Counted from the first letter of the stretch, positions 29,699 through 38,449 are shown. The stretch: DNA of 64,000 nucleotides from Rhodococcus gordoniae (GCF_001646655.1 NZ_LPZN01000051.1:21510-85509), one strand, 5' to 3'. Translations and numbers: made by a program. The notes: generated by a model from the letters alone, not told the origin.

Positions 29699-31650
29699 AG
29701 GCCGTCACGAAGGAGGGCTACCCGTCCCCCTTCCTGCGCGTCCTCATCGTCCTCACGGTCATCGTCGGGTTGAACTACATCGTCTGGCGCTGGCTGTTCT
29801 CCGTGAACTGGGATGCGTGGTGGATCGCGGTCCCGCTCGTTCTCGCCGAGACGTACAGCCTGATCGATTCGCTGCTGTTCGCGTTGACGATGTGGCGGTT
29901 GAGGAGACGTCCCGAGCCGCCCATCGCACCCGCCGGCATGACGGTCGACGTCTTCATCACCACCTACAACGAACCGGTCGATCTGGTGTTGCGCACGGCA
30001 GCAGCCGCGCAGCGCATCCGCTATCCGCACCGCACGTGGATCCTCGACGACGGAGCCCGGCCCGAACTCGCCGCGGCCGCAGCCGAACTCGGCGTCGACT
30101 ACATGACGCGGTCGGCGAGCTGGACGAACAAGCCCCGTCACGCCAAGGCCGGCAATCTCATCAACGCCCTGCTGCACTCCGACGGCGAGTTCCTTCTCAT
30201 CCTCGACGCCGACCAGATTCCCGAACCCGAGATCCTCGACCGCACACTCGGATACTTCACCGACGACAGCATGGCACTGGTCCAGACGCCGCAGTACTTC
30301 ACCAATGTGCCCGACTCCGATCCGCTCGGCAGTCAGGCGCCGTTGTTCTACGGGCCGATCCAGCAGGGCAAGGACGGCTGGAACGCGGCCTTCTTCTGCG
30401 GGTCCAATGCGATCCTGCGACGTGAAGCACTCATGCAGCTCGGCATCGCCGGCTATGTCCAAGCCGTCGAGGACGGTGTGGAACGCACCCTGCGCACCGC
30501 GGGAAGGGTGGTCGACCGGGCACGCCGGAAAGTGCCCGCCGACCAGCCGGACGTGGCCGCGGCACTCGACTCGGTGCGCCGTGCCGTGCGCACGGCACGC
30601 GGCGAACTCCGGACCGGCGCGGCACTCGCCGACGTCACCTTCCGTTTCCAGCAGACGGTCGACGCCGCCGCGCGCAGCATCGTCGACGCCGACTTCGGCA
30701 GCATCCGGGCCGATCTCGAGGAGATCGCAGCGCTCGACGCGCACGGCACCGATGCGCTCACGATCGACGACACCGTCCTCGAACGCCTCGCCGACCGCGA
30801 GTGGTCACCGCTCGGCGCGCTCGAATCGATCCGCGCGATGATCCGCGCCGTCGATGTCGACCGTGCAGAGGAGGCCGAGCCGATGCTCGCGTTGGCCACG
30901 ATCTCCGTGACCGAGGACATGGCCACCTCGATGCGCCTGCACGGCGCCGGCTGGAAGTCCGTCTACCACCACGAGATCCTCGCCTACGGGCTCGCCCCGG
31001 AGGATCCGAAGACGATGGTCACCCAGCGACTCCGGTGGGCACAGGGCACGATCCAGGTGATGCTGCGGGAGAACCCGCTCGTTCAGAAGGGCATGACCGT
31101 ACCCCAGCGCCTGATGTACTGGTCGACGATGTGGAGTTATCTTTCCGGCTTCGCAGCGCTCGCCTATTTCGCGGCGCCGGTGATCTATCTCGTCTTCGGG
31201 ATCCTGCCGGTCGAGGCGTTCAGTCTCGACTTCTTCTCGCGACTGGTCCCGTTCCTCATCCTGAGTCAGTTGCTGTTCTTCATCGTGGGCCGCGGGACTC
31301 CGACCTGGCGGGGCCAGCAGTACAGCCTCGCGCTCTTCCCGGTGTGGATCAGGGCGTGCTGGACGGCCTTCCTCAACGTGTACTTCGACAAGCCGCTGGA
31401 CTTCGCGGTCACGCCGAAGACACGCCAAGGGGGCGAAGGTGTCCCGTGGTATCTGTTCCGGCAGCAGCTGCTCGTCATGGCGCTGCTGGTGGTGGCGGCG
31501 GTCATCGGCACCGTGCGGCTGTTCCTCGGCGACATCTCGGTGCTGGGAGTCACCGCGAACCTCGTCTGGGTCGTGTTCGACCTGTTCATTCTCTCGGTGG
31601 TGATCCAGGCAGCTCGCTACCGTGGACCCGAAAGCGAAGGAGATCGATGA
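29695..31650 (+). CDS. BcsA-like membrane polysaccharide synthase (GT2) with internal insertion
   Basis: 651 residues from GTG 29695. Two N-terminal TM helices (about 14-62) precede the processive GT2 domain: FITTYNEPVD, WILDDGARPE, LILDADQIPE (DxD), FFCGSNAILRRE, SVTEDMATSMRLHGAGW (TED, about 406-408) and TQRLRWAQG (QxxRW); four or five TM helices follow. Such enzymes polymerise beta-linked sugars from UDP- or GDP-sugar and extrude the chain. Unusually, about 145 mostly helical, charged residues (about 256-402) separate the GSNAILRRE segment from TED, where cellulose synthases have only a few residues. There is no recognisable C-terminal PilZ domain. Confidence 0.88.
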   Translation: MKAVTKEGYPSPFLRVLIVLTVIVGLNYIVWRWLFSVNWDAWWIAVPLVLAETYSLIDSLLFALTMWRLRRRPEPPIAPAGMTVDVFITTYNEPVDLVLRTAAAAQRIRYPHRTWILDDGARPELAAAAAELGVDYMTRSASWTNKPRHAKAGNLINALLHSDGEFLLILDADQIPEPEILDRTLGYFTDDSMALVQTPQYFTNVPDSDPLGSQAPLFYGPIQQGKDGWNAAFFCGSNAILRREALMQLGIAGYVQAVEDGVERTLRTAGRVVDRARRKVPADQPDVAAALDSVRRAVRTARGELRTGAALADVTFRFQQTVDAAARSIVDADFGSIRADLEEIAALDAHGTDALTIDDTVLERLADREWSPLGALESIRAMIRAVDVDRAEEAEPMLALATISVTEDMATSMRLHGAGWKSVYHHEILAYGLAPEDPKTMVTQRLRWAQGTIQVMLRENPLVQKGMTVPQRLMYWSTMWSYLSGFAALAYFAAPVIYLVFGILPVEAFSLDFFSRLVPFLILSQLLFFIVGRGTPTWRGQQYSLALFPVWIRACWTAFLNVYFDKPLDFAVTPKTRQGGEGVPWYLFRQQLLVMALLVVAAVIGTVRLFLGDISVLGVTANLVWVVFDLFILSVVIQAARYRGPESEGDR

Positions 31651-31982
31651 GCCACTACGAAACCCGCCAGGTGGGAACGAGCACGGTCGTGCAACCCACC
31701 GGTCGCCTGAACATGGTTGCGGCACCGCGCCTGCGCGAGCAGTTGCGCGATCTCGTCGAGAACGGATCCCACCGGCTCGTGGTCGACCTGAGCACAACCG
31801 ATTTCATCGACTCCTCCGGGCTCGGCGCACTCGTCTCCGGGTTGAAGGCGGCCCGTCAGGCCGGCGGCGACCTGCGGATCGCCGCACCGACCGCCCAGGT
31901 ACAGAGCGTGCTCGCGCTCACCCGGCTCGACCGGGTGCTGACGACACACGATTCCGCGGATGTGGCCTTCGATGGCGACTGA
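31647..31982 (+). CDS. STAS-domain anti-sigma-factor antagonist-like protein
   Basis: 111 residues, a single STAS domain. The phosphoacceptor serine lies in FIDSSGLGALVSGLKAARQ (about 55-60), as in SpoIIAA and RsbV. ATG 31647 overlaps the synthase stop by four bases after an AAGGAG site. In the usual scheme it is phosphorylated by the RsbW-like kinase encoded next and dephosphorylated by the PP2C protein encoded upstream. Placement inside a polysaccharide operon, without a sigma factor gene, suggests it reports on or controls synthesis. That role is inferred. Confidence 0.9.
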   Translation: MSHYETRQVGTSTVVQPTGRLNMVAAPRLREQLRDLVENGSHRLVVDLSTTDFIDSSGLGALVSGLKAARQAGGDLRIAAPTAQVQSVLALTRLDRVLTTHDSADVAFDGD

Positions 31983-32439
31983 CCGGTCACCCGAAGCGCA
32001 ACCGGCCGAGGGCCCTTCGGGGCGGTGGGAGCTGTCCGCCACGACGAGTGAAGGCACCCTCGACCGGATCATGGATCTGGTCGCCGAGATGTTCGCCGCC
32101 GAGGAGCTCGACGATTCGGATCGCATGCAGTTCGAGATCGCGGTCGCCGAGATCGGCGCGAACATCATCGAGCATGCCGGCCGGGGAGACGCGGTCTCGG
32201 TGGCGCTGACCCTGGAACTCCATCCGGATCGTCTCGAGGCCGTGTTCGTCGACGACGGCGCCCCGGCCCGGGTGGATCTGCGTTCGGTCGAGCTCCCCGA
32301 CGCACTCGCCGAACGCGGCCGAGGGCTCGCCATCGCCCTCGCCGCGCTCGACGAACTCCGGTACCGCCGTCAGGCGGGCATCAATCGCTGGACACTCGTC
32401 TGTTATCGATCCGAGGGGTCAGGGCAAGCCGACCAGTAG
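31972..32439 (+). CDS. RsbW-like ATP-binding anti-sigma factor/serine kinase
   Basis: 155 residues from ATG 31972, overlapping the STAS gene by 11 bases. The GHKL fold is shown by the N box FEIAVAEIGANIIEHA (about 49-64), VFVDDGAPAR (G1 box) and ERGRGLAIALAALDEL (G2 box). RsbW/SpoIIAB-like proteins phosphorylate STAS partners or sequester a target such as a sigma factor. It is the last gene of the five-gene operon, and its 3' end overlaps the convergent hydroxylase gene by 21 bases. Target unknown. Confidence 0.88.
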   Translation: MATDRSPEAQPAEGPSGRWELSATTSEGTLDRIMDLVAEMFAAEELDDSDRMQFEIAVAEIGANIIEHAGRGDAVSVALTLELHPDRLEAVFVDDGAPARVDLRSVELPDALAERGRGLAIALAALDELRYRRQAGINRWTLVCYRSEGSGQADQ

Positions 32440-34542
32440 GTCGTCGAGCCGGGCGGGCAGGTGCCGCACCCGCACCCCGGTCGCGTGCCACAGGGCGTTG
32501 ACGACCGCGGCGGCGCTGCCGACGATCCCGATCTCACCGATCCCCCGCGAACCCATCGGCGTGGCGTGCAGATCTTCGTCGTCGAGCCACTCCGCTTCGA
32601 TCCCACGGATGTCCGCGTGGGTCGGCACGTGGTATTCGGACAGGTCGTGGTTGACGACGTGCCCGAAGCGCGCGTCGCGGATGCTCTCCTCGAACAAGGC
32701 CATCGAGATCCCGAACGACATCCCCCCGATGAACTGCGAACGTGCCGTCCGCGGATTGATCACCCGTCCCACGGAGAACAGGCCGAACATCCGGGGCACC
32801 CGGATCTCCCCGGTGTCGGCGTCGACGTGTACTTCGGCGAAGTGCGCGCCGAAGGACTGCGCGGTGTAGTGCTCGAGTTCGCGGTTCTCGGCTGCCGACG
32901 CGGACAGCTCCGCGCCCACCGGCGGGTCGCCACCGAAGCGCTTGCCGAATCGCTCTGCGGCCGTGACGATCGCGGTGCCCCAGGACGAGGTACCCGAGGA
33001 GCCACCGGCCACGGTGCCGTGGGGCAGCGCGCTGTCGCCGATCTCGAGGTCCACGTCCTCGGGCCGGCATCCGAGGGCGTCGGCGGCGATGAGCGTCAGC
33101 GCCGTCCACGCACCGGTGCCGAGGTCGGTCGCTCCGATGCGGACGGAGTAGCGGCCCTCCCCCAGATGCCGGATGTGTGCCTCCGAACCGGGATTGACCA
33201 TGTGCGGATAGGTCGCGACCGCCACGCCGGTACCGATGAGCGTGGTGCCTCGCCGACGGGTGCCGGGTTCGCGATCCGACGGATTCCATCCGAATCGCTG
33301 TGCCCCCTCGCGGAGACATTCGACGAGACGCCGCGACGACCACGGCTTCCCCGTCTCGGGATCGGCCTCGGGTTCGTTGCGGATGCGCAGTTCGATCGGG
33401 TCGATGCCGAGTTCGGCGGCGAGTTCGTCCATCGCGACCTCACCGGCGAACATGCCGGGGGCCTCACCGGGAGCGCGCATCCAGAAGGGCGCCGGGACGT
33501 CGAGTGTGATCGCGCGGTGGGATGTACGGACGTTGTCCACGGCATAGAGATTGCGCAACGGCACCGCCGCCTGTTCGACGAACTCGGTGACCCGGGACGA
33601 CTGTGCGAACACCTCGTGCACCAGGCCGGTGACCCTGCCGTCGCGGTCGGCCGCGAGCCGGACCCGCGACGCCGTCGGCGACCGGTAGCCGACATAGGCG
33701 AACATGTCCGGCCGGGAAACCGCGAACTTGACCGCCCTCCCGGGGAGGGCCCGTGCTGCCAATCCGCCGAGCACGTCGTGCGCGTGGGGGCCACCCTTCG
33801 AGCCGAATCCCCCACCGATGTACGGACAGACCACCCGCATCCGGTCGGCGTCCAGGCCGAACACCGGGGCGAGGGTCTCGACAACACCGTGCGGGTGCTG
33901 CGTCGAGGTGTACAGGGTCAGGGTGTACGCATCGGCCGTACCGTTCGACGGAACCACGTCGCTCCGCCACACTGCAACGACGGTGTGCGGTTCGAGCGGG
34001 TTGTTGTGCTCCTCGGGTGTGGAATACCACTGGTCGACCACAGTGTCGGCACGGGCGAACGCAGCGTCGACATCGCCCCGCTCGGAATCGGGCTCGTAGC
34101 CACCGTTGACCGTCTCGGGCGTGTAGGCATCGGGATGGTCGGCGCGGAAGAGGGCGTCGTGTGGTTCCTCGCTGTATTCGACCTCCAGCAGAGAGCATGC
34201 CTCGCGGGCGATCTCGAGACTCTCCGCGACGACCGCTCCGATGATCTGCCCTCGGTACAGCACGTCGGGTGTCTGCAGGACGGAATACTCGCCTTCGGCC
34301 TCGTCGGTGAGCCTCGGAGCGTTCCAGGGCGTGAGCACCTTCAGCACCCCGGGTACCGCTTCGGCGGCGGCCGTGTCGATCCGGTCGACCCGACCCCGGG
34401 CGACGGTGGAGGTGAGCGGCACGAGGAAGACCGGATCGTCGACCGGGTGCTCGTAGGCGTACGGCGCCGTCCCGGCGACCTTCGCCGGTCCGTCGATTCG
34501 CGCGGTGGAGCGTCCGCCCGCTCGGATCGGCTCGGGGCTCAT
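32419..34542 (-). CDS. Molybdenum hydroxylase, molybdopterin-binding large subunit (PaoC/XdhA-like)
   Basis: 707 residues. The aldehyde oxidase/xanthine dehydrogenase fold is visible: RIDGPAKVAGTAPYAYEH, LYRGQIIGAVVAES, EEHNNPLEPHTVVAVW, CPYIGGGFGSKGG (Moco contact), MRAPGEAPGMFAGEVAMDELA and the C-terminal SRGIGEIGIVGSAAAVVNALW with the catalytic Glu. It oxidises an aldehyde or N-heterocycle at the Mo centre, probably in the cytoplasm since no signal is seen. It forms an operon with the FAD and 2Fe-2S subunits, joined by four-base overlaps. Substrate is not predictable. Confidence 0.9.
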   Translation of the reverse strand: MSPEPIRAGGRSTARIDGPAKVAGTAPYAYEHPVDDPVFLVPLTSTVARGRVDRIDTAAAEAVPGVLKVLTPWNAPRLTDEAEGEYSVLQTPDVLYRGQIIGAVVAESLEIAREACSLLEVEYSEEPHDALFRADHPDAYTPETVNGGYEPDSERGDVDAAFARADTVVDQWYSTPEEHNNPLEPHTVVAVWRSDVVPSNGTADAYTLTLYTSTQHPHGVVETLAPVFGLDADRMRVVCPYIGGGFGSKGGPHAHDVLGGLAARALPGRAVKFAVSRPDMFAYVGYRSPTASRVRLAADRDGRVTGLVHEVFAQSSRVTEFVEQAAVPLRNLYAVDNVRTSHRAITLDVPAPFWMRAPGEAPGMFAGEVAMDELAAELGIDPIELRIRNEPEADPETGKPWSSRRLVECLREGAQRFGWNPSDREPGTRRRGTTLIGTGVAVATYPHMVNPGSEAHIRHLGEGRYSVRIGATDLGTGAWTALTLIAADALGCRPEDVDLEIGDSALPHGTVAGGSSGTSSWGTAIVTAAERFGKRFGGDPPVGAELSASAAENRELEHYTAQSFGAHFAEVHVDADTGEIRVPRMFGLFSVGRVINPRTARSQFIGGMSFGISMALFEESIRDARFGHVVNHDLSEYHVPTHADIRGIEAEWLDDEDLHATPMGSRGIGEIGIVGSAAAVVNALWHATGVRVRHLPARLDDLLVGLP

Positions 34543-35540
34543 GCGGATTCACCTCGTTCCCGTCGTTCGTCGAGTTCGCGCAGGGTCGCCACCACGGTTC
34601 GGCGCAGCAACGGGATCTTGTAGGCGTTGCCGTCGAGGGGGCTCGCGCCGGCGAGTTCGGCCTCGGCCGCGGCGGCGAAGACCTCGCCGGAGGGCTGCTG
34701 CCCGAGAAGTGCGGCTTCCGCTCGATGCGCCCGCCACGGACGGTGCGCCACCCCTCCGAACGCGAGGCGGCAACCGGTGATCGTCCCGTCCGCCACGGTC
34801 ATCTCGGCCGCCACCGAGACCAGCGCGAAGGCGTAGGACGCACGGTCGCGCACCTTGCGGTAGGTGGACAGCGAACTCTGCGATGCCGGGATCCGCACGC
34901 CGACGACGAGGTCGTCGCGTTCGAGCACGGTGTCGCGCTCGGGAGTGCCGCCGGGAAGCCGGTAGAAGTCCTCCACCGCGATCGCACGTTCACCGTCCGG
35001 GCCGAGAACGAGGACTTCGGCGTCGAGCGCGAGCAAGGCGACCGCCATGTCGGACGGGTGGGTGGCCACACAGTGCTCCGACGCACCGAGTATCGCGTGG
35101 TAGCGGGTATATCCGCCGATGGCGGAGCAACCGGTGCCGGGTTCGCGCTTGTTGCAGGGGGTGGTCACATCCCGGAAGTACGAGCAGCGCGTGCGCTGGA
35201 GCAGGTTGCCGCCGGTGGTCGCGGTGTTCCGGAGTTGGGGCGAGGCACCGGACAGCAGTGCGCGCGACAGCATCGGATAGTTGCGCCGCACGAACGGATG
35301 GGCGGCGAGGTCGCTGTTGCGGACGTTGGCACCCACCCGGATTCCTCCGTCCGCCGACTCCGCGACGGTGTCGAGAGGCAGATGCGAGACGTCGACGAGG
35401 AGCTCGGGGGTCGCGACGCCGAGTTTGAGATGGTCGACCAGATTCGTTCCGCCCGCGAGGAAGACCGCGCCCGGGTTCTCGTGCACGACGGCGACCGCAG
35501 CGGCGGGATCGGCCGGTCGCTCGTACCGGAGGGAGCTCAC
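34539..35540 (-). CDS. Molybdenum hydroxylase, FAD-binding medium subunit (PaoB-like)
   Basis: 333 residues. FAD-binding FLAGGTNLVDHLKLG (about 28-42) and TTGGNLLQRTRCSYF (about 108-122) identify the family. Cysteines in RCSYFRDVTTPCNKREPGTGC match the insertion that carries a 4Fe-4S cluster in PaoB (YagS)-type subunits, so a PaoABC-like aldehyde oxidoreductase is more likely than a xanthine dehydrogenase. It transfers electrons from the 2Fe-2S subunit to FAD. Four-base overlaps on both sides. Confidence 0.9.
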   Translation of the reverse strand: MSSLRYERPADPAAAVAVVHENPGAVFLAGGTNLVDHLKLGVATPELLVDVSHLPLDTVAESADGGIRVGANVRNSDLAAHPFVRRNYPMLSRALLSGASPQLRNTATTGGNLLQRTRCSYFRDVTTPCNKREPGTGCSAIGGYTRYHAILGASEHCVATHPSDMAVALLALDAEVLVLGPDGERAIAVEDFYRLPGGTPERDTVLERDDLVVGVRIPASQSSLSTYRKVRDRASYAFALVSVAAEMTVADGTITGCRLAFGGVAHRPWRAHRAEAALLGQQPSGEVFAAAAEAELAGASPLDGNAYKIPLLRRTVVATLRELDERRERGESA

Positions 35541-36109
35541 CGTGTGTCCTCCCTACCGACTCGACTGTCTCCGCTCGCGACGGTGCGGATCGCCGCGACG
35601 ATGTTGGGATAGGCGGCGCAGCGGCACAGATTGCCGCTCATGCGTTCGCGGATCTCGTCGTCGTCGAGGTCCGGCGCGTGCTCGAGGTCCGCCGTGACGT
35701 GGCTCGGTGCCCCGTCGGCGAATTCGTCGAGCATCCCCACAGCGGAGCAGATCTGGCCGGGAGTGCAGTAGCCGCACTGGAAGGCGTCGTCCTCGATGAA
35801 CTGTGCCTGGAGGGGGTGCAGTTCCCCGTCGGCGAGTCCGGCGGCGGTGACGATCTCGGCGCCGTCGTGCGAGACGGCGAGGGCAAGGCACGAGAGGGCA
35901 CGACGGCCGTCGATCAGCACGGTGCATGCTCCGCACTGACCGAGATCGCAGCCCTTCTTCGGGGAGGTGATCCCGAGTCGGTCGCGCAGCGCGTCGAGCA
36001 CGGTGGTGCGGACGTCGATCGGGACGCGACGCTCCACCCCGTCGACGTGAAGAACGATGTCGAGATCGGGTCGGTGGCCGGTATCGGTTCTCGTGTCCCC
36101 GGTTGTCAT
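35537..36109 (-). CDS. Molybdenum hydroxylase, 2Fe-2S small subunit (PaoA-like)
   Basis: 190 residues from ATG 36109, preceded by GGAGG. Two 2Fe-2S clusters are marked by CDLGQCGACTVLIDGRRALS with its fourth cysteine, and by FQCGYCTPGQICSA plus SGNLCRCAAYPNI. It relays electrons from the molybdenum site to the FAD subunit. E. coli PaoA has a Tat signal; none is seen here, so the complex is probably cytoplasmic. First gene of the three-gene operon. The chaperone gene (paoD/xdhC) expected for such enzymes is not in the window. Confidence 0.92.
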   Translation of the reverse strand: MTTGDTRTDTGHRPDLDIVLHVDGVERRVPIDVRTTVLDALRDRLGITSPKKGCDLGQCGACTVLIDGRRALSCLALAVSHDGAEIVTAAGLADGELHPLQAQFIEDDAFQCGYCTPGQICSAVGMLDEFADGAPSHVTADLEHAPDLDDDEIRERMSGNLCRCAAYPNIVAAIRTVASGDSRVGREDTR

Positions 36110-36226
36110 GGGCAAACCTCCGAACGGTGGGCTGTGTTCGGGGCATTCCCGCTGCAGGCCGCATCGAACCGTCGAGAACACGACGCGCCGAACTTCCGGC
36201 GGTGCGACGGACCCGCAGAGACGCGG

Positions 36227-36273
36227 ACACCCGCGGTGCCGGAGACCTCGGGAGTCTCCGGCACCGCGGGTGT
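36227..36273 (-). terminator. Strong hairpin between flavin reductase and molybdenum hydroxylase genes
   Basis: A perfect 20-bp inverted repeat (36227-36246 with 36254-36273) closes a seven-base loop (CTCGGGA). It lies downstream of the flavin reductase gene and upstream of the hydroxylase operon on the same strand, so it likely ends the former's transcript. It has no U-tract, as is common in actinobacteria. Confidence 0.82.
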
Positions 36274-36310
36274 CGGGGTCGGTCGGCCCGCCGGAGGGCG
36301 GACGTTCCGA

Positions 36311-36868
36311 TCAGGCGTTCGCGAGCACCTTGGTGGCGTCGGCGAGTGCAGCGACGACCGCAGCGACCTGCTGCGCGGTCTCGGCGTGCTCCTTGGCGTG
36401 GACGCCGGAGAACTTACCGAAGGTCTCACCGACGGACAGCGAACCGCCGTCGACGATCGTGCCGCCGGCGATTCCGACGGTCTTGACCGTGTCCTCGAGG
36501 GCCCACTTCGCGGCGTTCCGGCTGGGCGACTGACTGACGACGGCGACGGGCTTGCCGCTCAGCGCGCCGGCCCCGTAGGGACGGGACAGCCAGTCGACGG
36601 CGTTCTTGAGCACCGCGGAGACGGTGCCGTTGTACTCGGGCGTGACGATCAGCAGCGCATCGGCGTCGGCGGCAGCGTCACGCAGGGCCACGGCAGCAGC
36701 GGGAGCCGCATCGCCGTCGAGGTCCTCGTTGTAGAAGGGAACGTCGGCGAGGCCCTCGTAGAGGGTCACCTCGACGTTCTCGGCGGCGGTCTCGGCGGCG
36801 GTCTCGGCGAGCTGTCGGGAGACGGAGCCGTCGCGCAGGCTGCCGACGAGGGCGAGAACTCGGGTCAT
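36311..36868 (-). CDS. NADPH-dependent FMN reductase-like flavoprotein, Rv3054c-like
   Basis: 185 residues from ATG 36868, with GAGGAT upstream; the frame stays open further, but that part is antisense to the TetR gene. VLALVGSLRDGSVSRQLAE binds the FMN phosphate, and LLIVTPEYNGTVSAVLKNAVDWLSR is the signature of the NADPH-dependent FMN reductase/quinone reductase family. It probably reduces quinones, azo compounds or flavin. M. tuberculosis Rv3054c is nearly the same size, and its TetR neighbour Rv3055 is also preserved. Regulation by the divergent TetR is likely. Confidence 0.88.
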   Translation of the reverse strand: MTRVLALVGSLRDGSVSRQLAETAAETAAENVEVTLYEGLADVPFYNEDLDGDAAPAAAVALRDAAADADALLIVTPEYNGTVSAVLKNAVDWLSRPYGAGALSGKPVAVVSQSPSRNAAKWALEDTVKTVGIAGGTIVDGGSLSVGETFGKFSGVHAKEHAETAQQVAAVVAALADATKVLANA

Positions 36869-36906
36869 GGGAACATCCTCGGGTCGAAGTGGTTGACTAC
36901 GCAATG

Positions 36907-36930
36907 TTAAACGGACCGCGGTCCGCTTTA
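36907..36930. promoter_or_regulatory. Candidate TetR operator
   Basis: A perfect 14-bp palindrome, CGGACCGCGGTCCG at 36912-36925, with partly symmetric A/T flanks, sits between the divergent flavin reductase and TetR genes, 32 bases before the TetR start. Its form is typical of TetR-family operators. Binding is inferred from position and symmetry. Confidence 0.6.
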
Positions 36931-36957
36931 TTCCCCGCCCCGCTAGTGTGTGACCTT

Positions 36958-37641
36958 GTGAACACCCGCCCCCTCCCGCACGCGGACGGTCGAGCACTGC
37001 CCCTGGCGAACGATCGGGTGCTGCCCCTGGCGGAGGAGCAACTCTCCGAACGGGGTGACGCTGCGCGTAACCGGTCCCGCCTCCTCGACGCCGCCACCCT
37101 GCTCGTCGCCGAACGCGGCGTCGACGCCGTGACGATGGATGCCGTCGCAGCGCGTGCCGGGGTCGGTAAGGGCACCGTCTTCCGCAGGTTCGGTTCCCGC
37201 GCCGGCCTCGTCCGCGCACTGCTCGACCACAGCGAGCGCGAGTTCCAGCACGGTTTCCTGTTCGGCCCGCCGCCGCTCGGCCCGGACGCCGAACCCCTCG
37301 ACCGGCTGATCGCCTTCGGCCGTGCCCGCATCGAACTCGTCGAGGTACAGGGCGAACTTCTCCGCGCAGCCGAGGCCGCCGGGGATTCCCACTACTCCGC
37401 CCCCGCCCACCTGGTCTCGCTCGCCCACGTCGACGCCCTGCTGCGCGCCGCCGACGTCGGCGGCGACACCCGATTGCTGGCGACCTCGCTGGTGGCGTCG
37501 CTCGAGGCGACGCTCGTACTCCACCAGTGGCGCGAACTCGGCTACCCGCTGCGCCGACTCGCCGACAACTGGGCCGAACTGGCACACCGCGTCGTCACGG
37601 GCCGAGGTAGCCGCAAATCCGGGTCGAGCGCCGTACCGTAA
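36958..37641 (+). CDS. TetR-family transcriptional regulator, Rv3055-like
   Basis: 227 residues from GTG 36958. The helix-turn-helix is ARNRSRLLDAATLLVAERG (about 36-54) then DAVAARAGVGKGTVFRRFGS (about 60-79), which fits TetR N-terminal DNA-binding domains. The C-terminal ligand domain is not assignable. It is divergent from the flavin reductase gene, with a palindromic operator between them, so it likely represses both genes. An in-frame start at 36889 would cross the palindrome and is less likely. It is followed after four bases by a META-domain lipoprotein gene. Confidence 0.88.
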   Translation: MNTRPLPHADGRALPLANDRVLPLAEEQLSERGDAARNRSRLLDAATLLVAERGVDAVTMDAVAARAGVGKGTVFRRFGSRAGLVRALLDHSEREFQHGFLFGPPPLGPDAEPLDRLIAFGRARIELVEVQGELLRAAEAAGDSHYSAPAHLVSLAHVDALLRAADVGGDTRLLATSLVASLEATLVLHQWRELGYPLRRLADNWAELAHRVVTGRGSRKSGSSAVP

Positions 37642-37645
37642 CGGC

Positions 37646-38434
37646 ATGTCTCGTACATTCCGGGTATGCGCGCTGGTCTGCCTGGCTGCCGTGGCCGCCG
37701 CGTGCAGCACCGAGCCGGATCCGGCCGGCAACTCCGCAGACGACCTCACCGGTCGCACCTTCGTGTCGACGAACGTGACGGGCACCCAGATCCCCGGCGA
37801 CGGACCGCTGGTGGTCGCGTTCCCGGAGGACGGACGCATCTCGGCGACCGCCGGATGCAATCGCTTCGTCGGCGGCGTGGACCTGTCCGACGGCACGGTG
37901 AAGACATCGGACCTCGCGAGCACGATGATGGCCTGCCCACCCGAGCGAGAGAGCGCCGACGCCTGGCTCACCGCCCTGTTCGGAGCGGAACCCCGCTGGT
38001 CGCTCGACGGGAACTCCGTCACCCTGACCGGCGACGACATCACCGTCTCCCTCGAGGACGAGAAGGTCGTCGACCCCGACCGTCCGATCGCCGGCACCGA
38101 ATGGGTCGTGACGTCGCTGCGCACCGCCGACGCCGTGACCACCTCGACGGCACTGGAGAACGCTGCGCCGACGCTCGTGTTCTCCGAGGACGGCACCGTC
38201 ACCGGCAACACGGGCTGCAACGAGTTCGGCGGCACCGCGGAAGTCGGTGACGACGTCGTCCTGTTCGAACCGCTCACCATGACCCGCGCCGCCTGTGCCG
38301 ACCCCGAGGTCACCACCATCGAGACACATATCCTCGAGGTGCTCGCAGGTGAGACCACCTACAGCATCGAGGGTTCGTCGATGACGCTCACCGCGCCGAA
38401 CGGCACCGACGGACTGGAGTTCACGGCCCGCTGA
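37646..38434 (+). CDS. Lipoprotein with two META/HslJ-like domains
   Basis: 262 residues. Lipobox AAAC (about residues 17-20) precedes two META-type repeats: one with ISATAGCNRFVGGVDL and MMACPPERE (about 65-105), one with VTGNTGCNEFGGTAEV and RAACADPEV (about 188-222). Both retain the GCN-F-G and late cysteine of the family. META (HslJ) domains occur in secreted, heat-shock-linked proteins and their exact function is unclear. It begins four bases after tetR and is followed by a one-domain paralogue. Confidence 0.82.
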   Translation: MSRTFRVCALVCLAAVAAACSTEPDPAGNSADDLTGRTFVSTNVTGTQIPGDGPLVVAFPEDGRISATAGCNRFVGGVDLSDGTVKTSDLASTMMACPPERESADAWLTALFGAEPRWSLDGNSVTLTGDDITVSLEDEKVVDPDRPIAGTEWVVTSLRTADAVTTSTALENAAPTLVFSEDGTVTGNTGCNEFGGTAEVGDDVVLFEPLTMTRAACADPEVTTIETHILEVLAGETTYSIEGSSMTLTAPNGTDGLEFTAR

Positions 38435-38449
38435 TCCGTTCTCGGTACC

